Source of the DNA: JAHBNG01 sp039028975 | Lineage (GTDB): Bacteria; Chloroflexota; Anaerolineae; Caldilineales; Caldilineaceae | Reading direction: 5' to 3' | Length of the DNA: 64,000 nucleotides | Assembly (NCBI GenBank): GCA_039028975.1 | Contig: JBCCHB010000073.1 | Location: forward strand, 1 to 64,000 | Shown here: in pieces, positions 8,492 to 17,176 of the stretch | Numbering within the stretch: the first letter of the stretch is position 1 | Layout of the letters: each line of letters starts with the position of its first letter | Notes under the pieces: model-generated | Seen by the model: only the letters and a program-made list of their open reading frames with translations | The model's database searches: none | Told to the model about the DNA's origin: nothing | Translations under genes and position numbers: made by a program

Positions 8492-9145
8492 TTGGACAGT
8501 CGATTCTCGCAATCCCACCTTACCTCTGCCGAAAAAGTAATTCTGGCCTTGCGTACTGCCATTACATCTGGCGCGCTCCCCGCGGGTATGCAGATCCGCC
8601 AAGAGGAGATTGCAGCCCAATACGATGTTAGCCGGATGCCTGTGCGCGAAGCCTTACGCCAGCTAGAGGCAGAGGGGCTGATTGTGATTTACCCAGGACG
8701 CGGGGCCTTTGTCAATCGGCTCAGTGCTGACGAAATTCAGGAGATCTACGACATTCGCATTCTTCTAGAGAGCGATGCGCTACGGCGGGCAGTGCCAGTA
8801 TTGACGCCTGCCATCTTGGCAGAGGCAGAGACATTATTAAGTCAATTAGCCGAAGCTCGGGATGGAGGTGAGTTTGGTAGGATTGATGAGGCATTCCACG
8901 CGAAGCTATATATACCAGCTCAGCGGCCGCGCTTGCTAGAGCTGATCAATACGCTGCGCAATCAAGTTACTCAGTTTTTGTACGCCGCTGCGCCCATGAA
9001 AGCATACCGTGATGGCGCAATGGAGGAACATCGACAGATATTGGATGCATGTCATGCTGGGGATGTGGAAGGTGCAGTCACATCGATTAAGAGGCATCTA
9101 AGTAATTCGGTCGGGGTTGTGATAGCTTCCAATAGTTCTATGTAG
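8492..9145 (+). CDS. GntR family transcriptional regulator, FCD (FadR-like) type
   Basis: A DNA-binding regulator with an N-terminal winged helix (ALRTAITSGALPAGMQIRQ to the recognition helix SRMPVREALRQLEAEG) and a C-terminal all-helical FCD ligand domain. In the FCD domain the metal/effector-binding pattern includes DIRILLES, the DEAFH motif and the EEHRQILDA motif. I prefer the TTG at 8492 (217 residues) because AAAGGAAAC lies 6 nt upstream and the perfect palindrome then falls in the promoter. An ATG at 8462 inside the palindrome and a TTG at 8444 are in-frame alternatives without a Shine-Dalgarno. FCD regulators commonly sense organic acids or amino-acid derivatives and sit at the head of the catabolic genes they repress, so it probably controls the plus-strand island that follows. 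Confidence 0.85.
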   Translation: MDSRFSQSHLTSAEKVILALRTAITSGALPAGMQIRQEEIAAQYDVSRMPVREALRQLEAEGLIVIYPGRGAFVNRLSADEIQEIYDIRILLESDALRRAVPVLTPAILAEAETLLSQLAEARDGGEFGRIDEAFHAKLYIPAQRPRLLELINTLRNQVTQFLYAAAPMKAYRDGAMEEHRQILDACHAGDVEGAVTSIKRHLSNSVGVVIASNSSM

Positions 9146-9209
9146 TGTCGAGTCCCATTAAGTCATGTAAGTTAACAGTAGACAGAAAATAATCTATGAA
9201 AAAGAACCT

Positions 9210-10394
9210 ATGAAAGACAATCAACGAATACACTCAGGAACCCAGTGTGTATGGTATGGAGAAGAAAGCTCTCTGATGCAGGGAGCGACCCAGGTGCCAG
9301 TTGTTCATAGTGTGGCTTTTGGCTATGATGACTTGGACGACTGGTTGGCTGTTGCGCTTGGCGAAAAGGACGGGCATATCTATGGGCGCAATACCAACCC
9401 CACTGTCCATGCCTTTGAAGAGAAGGTCCGACTGCTCGAAGGGGCTGAAGCCGCCACCAGTGCATCGACTGGGATGGGCATTATTAGCTCGACCTTGTTT
9501 GGTTTGCTCTCGCCTAGCCAACGAGTCGTTTCAGTTAAGGACACCTATGGCGGAACCAACGTGATCTTCACCGAGTTCCTTCCTCGCTTCAACGTCAGCG
9601 TTACACTTTGCGACACCACGGACCATGAAGAGATCGAAGCAGAGATTGCCAAAGGATGTGATCTGGTCTACCTAGAGAGTCCAACCAATCCCACAACGAA
9701 AATCGTCAACATAGCCCGTTTGTCCAAAGCGGCTAAAAATGTGGGGGCAACGGTTGTAGTGGACAATACTTTTGCCACACCCATCAATCAGCATCCGTTA
9801 GCGCTGGGTGCCGATCTGGTTCTACATAGCGCGACTAAGTTTCTGGGTGGCCATGCGGATGCGCTTGGCGGGGTTATTTGCGGAGAGCGGTCACTCATTG
9901 ATGCAATTTACCACTATCGCGAAATCAATGGAGCGACCCTACACCCCATGGCGGCTTATCTGCTTCTACGGGGAATGAAGACATTAGAGCTACGCATCCG
10001 CCAGCAGAATGAAAATGCACTGCGGGTAGCCACCTATCTTGAATCTCATCCTGCTGTAGAACGGGTCTTCTATCCGGGGCTGGCCTCTCATGAAGGGCAT
10101 GCCATTGCTAGCGAACAGATGGAGGGCTTCGGCGGAATGCTGAGCTTTATGCTAAAGGAAAACAGTTTTGACGCAGTGCGGCGGTTTATTCCCCGGCTGC
10201 ACTTTGCTCATGCTGCGGCCAATTTAGGTGCTGTGGAGACGACGGTTGGCCCACCTGCCACCACCAGCCACGTGGAGTGTACAGCAGAAGAGCGGGCGGC
10301 CATGGGAATTCCAGAGAGCCTGATTCGGTATTCTGCTGGGATTGAGAATACAGAGGATCTGATTGGCGATTTAGAGCAGGCACTAGACGGATAA
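9210..10394 (+). CDS. Cys/Met metabolism PLP-dependent enzyme (cystathionine gamma-synthase/lyase family)
   Basis: A PLP-dependent enzyme of 394 residues, the standard length for the cystathionine gamma-synthase, gamma-lyase and O-acylhomoserine sulfhydrylase family. The PLP-binding lysine is Lys210 in LHSATKFLGGHAD; YGRNTNPT near residue 57 and VYLESPTNPTTK near 153 are family signatures. Members catalyse beta- or gamma-elimination or replacement at C-S bonds (cystathionine, methionine, homocysteine or acylhomoserine). Sequence alone does not separate synthase from lyase. It sits directly after the GntR regulator and before an SDR gene, so here it is more likely part of the catabolic island than of methionine synthesis; no other met gene is nearby. 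No S-box-like structure is evident in the 64-bp leader. Confidence 0.85.
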   Translation: MKDNQRIHSGTQCVWYGEESSLMQGATQVPVVHSVAFGYDDLDDWLAVALGEKDGHIYGRNTNPTVHAFEEKVRLLEGAEAATSASTGMGIISSTLFGLLSPSQRVVSVKDTYGGTNVIFTEFLPRFNVSVTLCDTTDHEEIEAEIAKGCDLVYLESPTNPTTKIVNIARLSKAAKNVGATVVVDNTFATPINQHPLALGADLVLHSATKFLGGHADALGGVICGERSLIDAIYHYREINGATLHPMAAYLLLRGMKTLELRIRQQNENALRVATYLESHPAVERVFYPGLASHEGHAIASEQMEGFGGMLSFMLKENSFDAVRRFIPRLHFAHAAANLGAVETTVGPPATTSHVECTAEERAAMGIPESLIRYSAGIENTEDLIGDLEQALDG

Positions 10395-10427
10395 TAGGAA
10401 TATCTGCACAATTGGGAACAAAGGAAT

Positions 10428-11129
10428 ATGACCGAAAAAACGGCACTCATCACCGCCGCGGGTAGCGGCATGGGCGCGGCCATCGCCCGGAAACTGGCCG
10501 AAATTGGGTACAAAGTTGGCATCCTCTCTTCGTCCGGCAAGGGCGAGGCATTGGGCCAAGAACTCGGTGGCATCGGCGTGACTGGCTCTAACCAAGTCAT
10601 CGCGGACTTGGAGCGCTTTGTCCAAGTAGCGATGGATACCTACGGTCGCATCGACTGCGTGGTCAACAGTGCAGGTCACGGACCACGGGGACCGATTCTG
10701 GAACTGAGCGACGAGGATTGGCACACAGGTATGGATGTCTATTTCATGCCTGCCGTACGAATAGCCCGATTGGTTACGCCCATCATGGTGCAGCAAGGCG
10801 GCGGAGCTATGGTCAATATTTCTACATTCGCCACCTTCGAGCCAGATCCAGTCTTCCCCACGTCGGGCGCATTTCGCTCTAGCTTAGCGGCATTTACCAA
10901 GCTCTATGCTGATGAGTACGCGGCCCAAAACGTGCGCATGAACAACATTCTCCCTGGCTTTATCAATAGCTTGCCAGAGAAAGAAGAATTCAAGGATCGT
11001 ATCCCCATGGAGCGTTACGGCACCGTCCAAGAGGTGGCAGAAACAGCGGCATTCCTCGTTTCGGATGGGGCAGCCTACATCACTGGGCAAAATATTCGGG
11101 TAGATGGCGGGATTACTCGGGCGGTCTAA
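10428..11129 (+). CDS. SDR-fold protein lacking the usual Tyr-x-x-x-Lys pair
   Basis: A 233-residue short-chain dehydrogenase/reductase-like protein. It has a nucleotide-binding motif (TAAGSGMGAAIA, about residues 8-19), the CVVNSAGHG motif where NNAG normally sits, and the C-terminal YITGQNIRVDGG typical of the family. At the position of the catalytic YxxxK the sequence reads PTSGAFRSSLAAFTK: alignment puts Ser for Tyr and Arg for Lys. The protein may therefore have altered chemistry or a non-catalytic role, although related sequences with this PTSxxFR pattern exist as a coherent group to my knowledge. The start has AAAGGAAT upstream. Its last 17 bases overlap the 3' end of the antisense hypothetical gene. 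Confidence 0.8.
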   Translation: MTEKTALITAAGSGMGAAIARKLAEIGYKVGILSSSGKGEALGQELGGIGVTGSNQVIADLERFVQVAMDTYGRIDCVVNSAGHGPRGPILELSDEDWHTGMDVYFMPAVRIARLVTPIMVQQGGGAMVNISTFATFEPDPVFPTSGAFRSSLAAFTKLYADEYAAQNVRMNNILPGFINSLPEKEEFKDRIPMERYGTVQEVAETAAFLVSDGAAYITGQNIRVDGGITRAV

Positions 11130-11955
11130 CGGCGTTCAGAAGGGCTTGTTCATGGATACGCACGTGCAGTTTAAGAGCCTTGTGCTCCGCGCCGGCTCGT
11201 ACCACCAGTTTTTCGATAAGTGCGCCGAATCGGCCTGATTTGAACCGCATCTGCTTGGCCAGGGAAGGTGCCATTAAAGCCAACATCCGAACTTCGACCT
11301 TGCCTTGCTCGGCCCTTACAAATTCGAAGCACTTAGTCGCTCTGTCAAATGCACCTGGGCCATAGGGATATGGATTGGGACGTAACTTGCCTGGCAAGAT
11401 TGTGTAGCCACAACTGAAGAGGAGCTCTTCATTAGGATGGGTAAGCCAACGGCGTTCACAAAATTCCCGACCGGCCACAATTTGAAAAGCTGGCCGCAGC
11501 CAACTTCGAAGCTGATTTGTTGGCTGTGGGCTTTCGGGAAAGGCAAAACCAAAGACCTCCATCGGCACCCAAAGTAGGTGTTCAGTTTCTGCAAGGGTTT
11601 TAGCATTGAGTTCTATCGAATCAGGCGGAGCCCCAATGCTTGAAGAATCCCGTGAGAACCACTCTGCCTGGCCAATCGGACGAAACCCCCGTTTGCATCC
11701 GCTGCTCGCAATTGTACCGAGTAGGTCAGTTGCGAGGCAATTCAGACTTAATGAGGAAAGCACGCCTAGATCGACACGCTGCCCAACCACAAGCGCGTCT
11801 TGCCCGTCGGAAATTGTACGTCGCTGCCAGCGAAATGGCTCCCCCCATTTAGGCAATAAGTCCAAAGAAGGTTTGCTGGTAGGAAGAAGCTCGGCCAAAA
11901 GGGAGATCGAACGCTGATATTCATCTATGATTGAGCGAGTTAGTGATTGATTCAT
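11113..11955 (-). CDS. Hypothetical protein, antisense within the catabolic island
   Basis: An unrecognised 280-residue soluble protein, and the only minus-strand gene between 8.4 and 28.7 kb. I start it at the ATG at 11955 (MNQSLTRSIIDEYQ); the longer frame from 12048 would run into the divergent SDR gene and adds an implausible hydrophobic N-terminus. The sequence is globular, with no clear membrane segment or repeat and with Trp/Pro-rich patches (FAFPESPQPTNQLRSWLRP). It is divergently arranged with the next SDR, with 34 bp between the starts, and its 3' end overlaps the previous SDR. I cannot name a family. It reads as a real protein rather than a shadow because no other frame here is coding. 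Confidence 0.5.
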   Translation of the reverse strand: MNQSLTRSIIDEYQRSISLLAELLPTSKPSLDLLPKWGEPFRWQRRTISDGQDALVVGQRVDLGVLSSLSLNCLATDLLGTIASSGCKRGFRPIGQAEWFSRDSSSIGAPPDSIELNAKTLAETEHLLWVPMEVFGFAFPESPQPTNQLRSWLRPAFQIVAGREFCERRWLTHPNEELLFSCGYTILPGKLRPNPYPYGPGAFDRATKCFEFVRAEQGKVEVRMLALMAPSLAKQMRFKSGRFGALIEKLVVRAGAEHKALKLHVRIHEQALLNAVRPPE

Positions 11956-11989
11956 GGTGAATCCCAATTTAACAACAAGGAAGAAGAAC

Positions 11990-12802
11990 ATGTCAATCGA
12001 GAGCAAGAGTATACAAAACAAAGTCGCCATCGTCACTGGATCAGGCAAAGGGATTGGTCAGGCCATCGCCGAACGGTTTGGGCAGGAAGGGACTAAGGTC
12101 GTTGTCGTCGATATCAATGCGGAGAACTGCCAAAGCGTGGCCGACGGCATCAATGCGGCGGGCGGTACTGCCATCTCTGTGCCTACGAATATTGCCGATG
12201 AATCCAGTGTCGATGCGCTCTTTGAGAAGGTGGCCGCCGAATTTGGTACTGTCGATATCCTCATGAACAATGCGGGCTTGATCGAGCCGATGGTTCATTT
12301 CCTCAAGGCTGACAAAGCATGGTGGGACCGAATCATTGGCGTCAATTTGACCGGCACATTCCTTTGCTGTCTAAAGGCATCCCACATCATGGCCAAGCAG
12401 GGTAGCGGCAGCATCATCAACATGTCTTCAGGGGGGGCCACCCGGGCGCACCGGCAATTTGTGGCTTATGACGCAACCAAAGGCGGCATCGAAGCCATGA
12501 GTCGAGCAATGGCATTGGATTTGGGGCCATACGGCATTCGGGTCAATATCCTCACACCTGGCTCGATTGACACTACGGGCATTGATGAAGAAGGACGAAA
12601 GATGCGAGGCGTCAATTTGCCACTGGGCCGCATTGGCGAGCCGGATGATATGGTGGGGGCTGCAGTCTTCCTGGCTTCGGACGACGCTCGCTATATAACG
12701 GGTCAGAGTATTGTGGTGGATGGTGGTATGTTGGCGCAACAGCGGTCAGCAACAGTGGATATCTGTCCGCCTAGTGGCTTCCCTAAGGTGGAGGATTTAT
12801 AG
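11990..12802 (+). CDS. SDR family NAD(P)-dependent oxidoreductase
   Basis: A classical short-chain dehydrogenase of 270 residues. It has the dinucleotide motif TGSGKGIG, the acidic residue after the second strand (VVVDIN, favouring NAD over NADP), NNAG, the catalytic Ser in NMSSGG and the Tyr/Lys pair in YDATKGG, followed by YITGQSIVVDGG. The start at 11990 is chosen because AAGGAAGAAG lies just upstream; an in-frame ATG at 11954 would add 12 residues and overlap the divergent gene. The C-terminus is about 15 residues longer than usual. It likely oxidises an alcohol or reduces a ketone in the pathway encoded around it and lies 71 bp before the hydantoinase A gene. Confidence 0.87.
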   Translation: MSIESKSIQNKVAIVTGSGKGIGQAIAERFGQEGTKVVVVDINAENCQSVADGINAAGGTAISVPTNIADESSVDALFEKVAAEFGTVDILMNNAGLIEPMVHFLKADKAWWDRIIGVNLTGTFLCCLKASHIMAKQGSGSIINMSSGGATRAHRQFVAYDATKGGIEAMSRAMALDLGPYGIRVNILTPGSIDTTGIDEEGRKMRGVNLPLGRIGEPDDMVGAAVFLASDDARYITGQSIVVDGGMLAQQRSATVDICPPSGFPKVEDL

Positions 12803-12873
12803 GAGCGTCGCCAGACATCTGGCCCGAAATTCAATCCTTTGGATAACATAGCCAAAAGAACAAGGATCGATAA

Positions 12874-14988
12874 ATGAAGCAAAACTCCGACACGCAAAAT
12901 TACAGAGTCGGCGCTGATATCGGCGGTACCTTTACGGATCTGATCGTGGTCAACAACGAGACTGGCGCGTTCTCTATCGGTAAGGTGCTGACCACGCCCG
13001 ATGATCCGTCTATAGCTGTAGAAGAGGCGCTGGCCGAGACGTTGGCTCTTGCTCACGTTCAGCCCCAAGAGGTCCAGCATCTGATCCATGGCACAACCCT
13101 AGTCACCAACGCCATGATCGAGCGCAAGGGGGCCAAAACAGCCTTACTCACCACCAAAGGATTCCGTGATTCCATTGAAATTGGCCGCGAGACTCGCTAC
13201 GATCTCTACGATCTGATGCTAGAGCAGCCCACGCCGCTGGTTCCCCGCTACTTGCGCTTTGACGTGCCACAGCGCACCCTGGTGGATGGCACTACCCATC
13301 AAACATTGGATGTGGCCTTTGTCGAGCAAGTGACCAAGGAACTAGCCGAAAATAGTATCGAGGCCGTTGCCATCTGCTTTCTTCATTCCTTTACCAATCC
13401 AGAAGATGAGCGGGCAGCGCGAGAGGCCGTCCATCGGGTTGCCCCTCATCTGCGGGTTTCGATTTCGTCGGATGTAGTGCCAGAGATCCGCGAGTTTGAG
13501 CGGGCGTCGACGACCATTGCCAACGTATACGTTCAGGAACTGGTGGAGAAGTACCTGCGTAAGTTGGAGGAACGGCTGGACGCAGTCGGCTTTGCGGGCA
13601 ACTTCTACCTCATGCTCTCTAGCGGCGGCATTGCCACAGTGGATACGACCGTGCGCTTCCCCGTGCGCCTCCTCGAATCGGGCCCAGCCGCAGGCGCTCT
13701 CGCCGCTAACGCTTACGGTCTCGCGGCCGGCTATCCCGATCTGATCTCCTTTGATATGGGAGGCACCACGGCCAAGATCTGCGTCATCGACAAAGGCAAA
13801 CCCCTCATCGCCCACGACTTTGAAGTCGACAGGATCTACCGCTTTAAAAAAGGCTCAGGACTGCCTATCAAACTGCCTGTGATTGAACTAATCGAGATTG
13901 GGACCGGTGGTGGTTCCATTGCGCGGGTCGATTCGCTAGGGTTGCTCAAAGTAGGCCCCGACTCCTCTGGCGCAGATCCCGGTCCCGTCTGCTATGGCAA
14001 CGGTGGCGAAGAGCCGACTGTAACCGATGCCAATCTTATTCTGGGTTACCTGGATCCGTCTTATTTCCTGGGTGGCAAAATGTCGCTGGAGTTGGAGAAG
14101 GCCAAGCAGGTGATTCAGGAAAAGATCGCCAACCCGCTGGACATGACCATGGAAGAGGCTGCTTGGGGTATTCATCAGATCGCCAACGAGAATATGGCCA
14201 ACGCGGCCCGGGTCCATTCGCTAGAGCGGGGCAAAGATCCACGGCGCTTTCCGCTCTTTGCCTTTGGGGGCGCAGGGCCGGTCCATGCCTATCGGATTGC
14301 GGTTTCCTTAGGTTCGCCAGAACTGTTGGCGCCATTAGGTGCAGGCGTTATGAGTACTGTGGGCTTCCTCACGGCGCCCTTGGCCTTCGACTTTGTTCGC
14401 TCTTGGACCGTGGATCTCAGTGAGATCGACTGGGAGCGAGCCAACCAACTCTTGGCCGAAATGGAGGCCGAAGGTGAGGCGCTGCTGGCTGATTCAGGCG
14501 TTGCACCAGAGGATATTGTCCATCAGCGCCAGGTAGACATGCGTTTTGTGGGTCAGGGGCATGAGATTCCTGTACCGCTGTCCAGCGACACACTGAGTGC
14601 TGAGCATGTACATGAACTAAAGAGCACGTTTGATCAAGTTTACAAAGAGCTATATGAGCGACTTGGCCCCCCTGTCAATATGGAGATTATTAACTGGCGG
14701 GTTGTCTCATCTGGGCCAACGCCAGATGTATCGCTTTACATTAGCAGTGAGGGCAATCATTCCCAAATCGCAGACGACACGCAGAAAGGATCTCGCCAAG
14801 CCTACTTCCCTGAATTGGGTGGCTTTACCGAAACACCCATCTACGACCGCTACTTGATGAAGCCAGGAATGACCTTTGATGGGCCAGCCATTGTGGAGGA
14901 GAGGGAATCGACGGCAATTATTGGGCCAGGGAGTCAATGTTCAATTGATGAGCATTATAACTTGGTGGTGAAGATGCCTGCGGCGTAA
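12874..14988 (+). CDS. Hydantoinase/oxoprolinase subunit A (HyuA family, ATP-dependent)
   Basis: A 704-residue actin-fold ATPase subunit of the N-methylhydantoinase/5-oxoprolinase/acetone-carboxylase-type superfamily. Visible motifs: VGADIGGTFTDLIVV (phosphate 1, residues 9-23), HGTTLVTNAMIERKGAKT, SFDMGGTTAKICVID (second phosphate-binding motif), GTGGGSIARVD, GADPGPVCYG and FGGAGPVHA. These enzymes use ATP to activate a cyclic amide or ketone for hydrolysis or carboxylation together with a B subunit. A matching B subunit is encoded about 9.5 kb downstream at 24462-26231 rather than next door, which is unusual. The next gene starts 8 nt after the stop with an AAGGAG site. The substrate is not deducible from sequence. 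Confidence 0.9.
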   Translation: MKQNSDTQNYRVGADIGGTFTDLIVVNNETGAFSIGKVLTTPDDPSIAVEEALAETLALAHVQPQEVQHLIHGTTLVTNAMIERKGAKTALLTTKGFRDSIEIGRETRYDLYDLMLEQPTPLVPRYLRFDVPQRTLVDGTTHQTLDVAFVEQVTKELAENSIEAVAICFLHSFTNPEDERAAREAVHRVAPHLRVSISSDVVPEIREFERASTTIANVYVQELVEKYLRKLEERLDAVGFAGNFYLMLSSGGIATVDTTVRFPVRLLESGPAAGALAANAYGLAAGYPDLISFDMGGTTAKICVIDKGKPLIAHDFEVDRIYRFKKGSGLPIKLPVIELIEIGTGGGSIARVDSLGLLKVGPDSSGADPGPVCYGNGGEEPTVTDANLILGYLDPSYFLGGKMSLELEKAKQVIQEKIANPLDMTMEEAAWGIHQIANENMANAARVHSLERGKDPRRFPLFAFGGAGPVHAYRIAVSLGSPELLAPLGAGVMSTVGFLTAPLAFDFVRSWTVDLSEIDWERANQLLAEMEAEGEALLADSGVAPEDIVHQRQVDMRFVGQGHEIPVPLSSDTLSAEHVHELKSTFDQVYKELYERLGPPVNMEIINWRVVSSGPTPDVSLYISSEGNHSQIADDTQKGSRQAYFPELGGFTETPIYDRYLMKPGMTFDGPAIVEERESTAIIGPGSQCSIDEHYNLVVKMPAA

Positions 14989-14995
14989 GGAGCCT

Positions 14996-16996
14996 ATGCC
15001 TGATTGGTCCTACACAACAACATCCCAACCTATCCTCTTTCGCCTACCGCCCAAGACAGCACGCGATGTGACGCTCAATGTTATGGGACGGTTGGCGCGG
15101 CTTCCCTTTGGTGGGCAGTTCATCGATTTTCTGGGCCACATGCGGGCAGATAGCCGTCTGGGCACCGAAGTTGCGGACATCCATTTTCCCACACCGGTTG
15201 GCCTTGGCATTGGGGTTGATATCAATGCGATTGCGTTGCCCGCGCTGGAACGATTCGGCTTTGGCTTTATCGAGGTTGGACCGATAACCCGCCACCCACA
15301 GCCAAGCCCCACGGTTACGCGGGACGCGAAAGAGCAAACCATCGCTTTTTCGGATTTGCCAACGCTTGATCTAGAGACACTTAGACCTCGCCTACTCGAA
15401 TGGCGTGACCGAACACTGCCTTATCTTGTTCGTCTAACATGCCCAGAAAACGCATCGGCTGAAGAAGCAACGGCAGAATGTTGCGAATGTATTGAAGCGC
15501 TTGCAAGCCACAGTGATCTCTTCTCGTCGACAACAATCACCCAAGCTATTAACGGGCAATGGACTGAAGAAGCTTGGGTAGCCCACGTAAACAAGCTTCT
15601 TACCACACTGCAAAAGAGTAATCTCCGTCTGTTGCTGGTCATTTCCACAAATGTAAAGGTTGAGCTTATAGCCCCACTGCTTCAGCGAGTCTGCGATTTA
15701 GGCGTTTCTGGCGTGGTAATTCAAGGGACTATGGACGCTGAGACAGGTGGCTATTGGATAGGCGCAAGCCAATTCGATGCGGCCTTGTCTCTGGTCAAAG
15801 GCTTGCGGCAGAAGTGGGTCAAAGAAGCAGAGCAGGCGTTTACCATTGTGGTCTCTGGGGGCATCCATGAGCCAAGGCAAGCGCTTGACATGGTGGAAGC
15901 GGGGGCTGATCTGGTTCAAGTAGATAGTGGTCTGGTTTACACCGGTCCAGGCTTGCCTAAGCGCATTAACGAGGCGATTCTCTACGCTGGGCATCACAAT
16001 GCTGAGCATTGCGCAGCGATACCAGCAAAACGCTTCACCAATGATGCCCAACCCGAAACTCAGATAACCGAGGAGAAATGGTTCTGGACGACGCTCTTAG
16101 CGGTGGCCATGTTGGTCGGCGGCCTGCTTGCGTTGTTTCTTGGCACCTTTGGCGTCATCTTGCCATATGATGAAGAATTTGTCGGTATGACCCGGGCAGA
16201 GCTGGCTGCGATTAACGATCGGCTGCTTCCCTTCATGGCCCACGATCGCATCACGCTGGCGGGGTCTATGTTGGCACTAGGCATCTTCTACTTGGGCTTG
16301 TCATATTACGGGATTCGGCGCGGTGTTCATTGGGCTTGTGTAACTTTGCTCTATTCGGCGCTAGCTGGGTTTGCCAGCTTCTTTCTCTTTTTGGGCTTTG
16401 GCTATTTTGATCCCTTCCATGCTTTTGTAACAACCATTCTGTTTCAATTTGTACTCATGGGACTGCATACCCGCCTGCCAGCCTACACCGACATAGCCCT
16501 GCCCAGCCTGAAGAACGACTTGGCATGGCGTAGAAGCCTATGGAGTCAGTATCTCTTTATCTTGCAGGGAATAGGTATTATCGGGGCCGGCCTTTACATC
16601 TCGGCCATTGGGATTACTGTAGTATTTGTGGCCGAAGACCTAGCATTCATGCAGACCACAGCAGAGGCTTTGCGGTCGGTTAATCCTCGGCTGATTCCGC
16701 TGGTGGCACATGATCGGGCAACTCTGGGTGGTATGCTTATCTCTGGTGGGATTGCAATTTTTCTGAGCGCGCTATGGGGGTACCGACCAGGCGAGCGTTG
16801 GCTGTGGTGGAGCTTGTTGCTCGGGTGCTGTGTAGCGTATGGCTCAACATTGGCCGTTCACTTGGTGGTTGGATATACAGATTTACTGCATTTGTCGCCG
16901 GTTTTTGCTGGAATTGCGTTGACTTTTGTGGCATCGTGGCTTTCTTACGGGTATTTGTGTGTTTCAGGTAGAGAGGAACCCGTGTTCGGTTTATGA
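14996..16996 (+). CDS. Dihydroorotate-dehydrogenase-like domain fused to a membrane domain
   Basis: A 666-residue fusion. Residues 1 to about 345 follow the class 2 dihydroorotate dehydrogenase TIM barrel: PVGLGIGVDINA at the flavin-binding start, FGFGFIEVGPITRHPQPS, and the FMN-phosphate region VVSGGIHEPRQALDMVEAGADLVQVDSGLVYTGP (described by its ends VVSGGI and GLVYTGP). The INRxGxNN substrate motif is absent and the catalytic-loop Ser region (NxSSPNT in true enzymes) reads RLTCPEN, so it may not oxidise dihydroorotate. Residues 364-666 form about eight membrane segments with an internal duplication: RLLPFMAHDRITLAGSML and RLIPLVAHDRATLGGMLI each follow a loop and precede a helix pair. It is tightly coupled to hyuA (8 nt). 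A membrane-bound flavin dehydrogenase of the hydantoin-type pathway is possible but unproven. Confidence 0.8.
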   Translation: MPDWSYTTTSQPILFRLPPKTARDVTLNVMGRLARLPFGGQFIDFLGHMRADSRLGTEVADIHFPTPVGLGIGVDINAIALPALERFGFGFIEVGPITRHPQPSPTVTRDAKEQTIAFSDLPTLDLETLRPRLLEWRDRTLPYLVRLTCPENASAEEATAECCECIEALASHSDLFSSTTITQAINGQWTEEAWVAHVNKLLTTLQKSNLRLLLVISTNVKVELIAPLLQRVCDLGVSGVVIQGTMDAETGGYWIGASQFDAALSLVKGLRQKWVKEAEQAFTIVVSGGIHEPRQALDMVEAGADLVQVDSGLVYTGPGLPKRINEAILYAGHHNAEHCAAIPAKRFTNDAQPETQITEEKWFWTTLLAVAMLVGGLLALFLGTFGVILPYDEEFVGMTRAELAAINDRLLPFMAHDRITLAGSMLALGIFYLGLSYYGIRRGVHWACVTLLYSALAGFASFFLFLGFGYFDPFHAFVTTILFQFVLMGLHTRLPAYTDIALPSLKNDLAWRRSLWSQYLFILQGIGIIGAGLYISAIGITVVFVAEDLAFMQTTAEALRSVNPRLIPLVAHDRATLGGMLISGGIAIFLSALWGYRPGERWLWWSLLLGCCVAYGSTLAVHLVVGYTDLLHLSPVFAGIALTFVASWLSYGYLCVSGREEPVFGL

Positions 16997-17057
16997 GCAT
17001 GATAATCTCATGACGAATGTCAATTGCCTGTTGCTGCTGTAATGCTAGGTCAAAACC

Positions 17058-17071
17058 TGACCATATGGTCA
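17058..17071. promoter_or_regulatory. 14-bp palindrome upstream of the DAO gene
   Basis: TGACCATATGGTCA is a perfect palindrome, and an extra GGTCA half site lies just upstream (AGGTCA at 17048-17052). It sits about 105 bp before the flavoprotein gene at 17177 and could be an operator. The sequence does not match the palindrome at the GntR gene. Confidence 0.4.
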
Positions 17072-17176
17072 CTTGTTTGCCTGACTATTGGTGTAAGCTG
17101 TTTGATTATGTCATGTCGGAACCCAAGTCAACGTCAAAATATCGAGTCCTGATTCATACTTGAGAAAGAGCCAACT

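Noticed and set aside
11956..12048. Upstream extension of the antisense hypothetical gene with a hydrophobic N-terminus
   Set aside because: It would overlap the divergent SDR gene by over 50 bp and the hydrophobic stretch is just the complement of the SDR 5' end.
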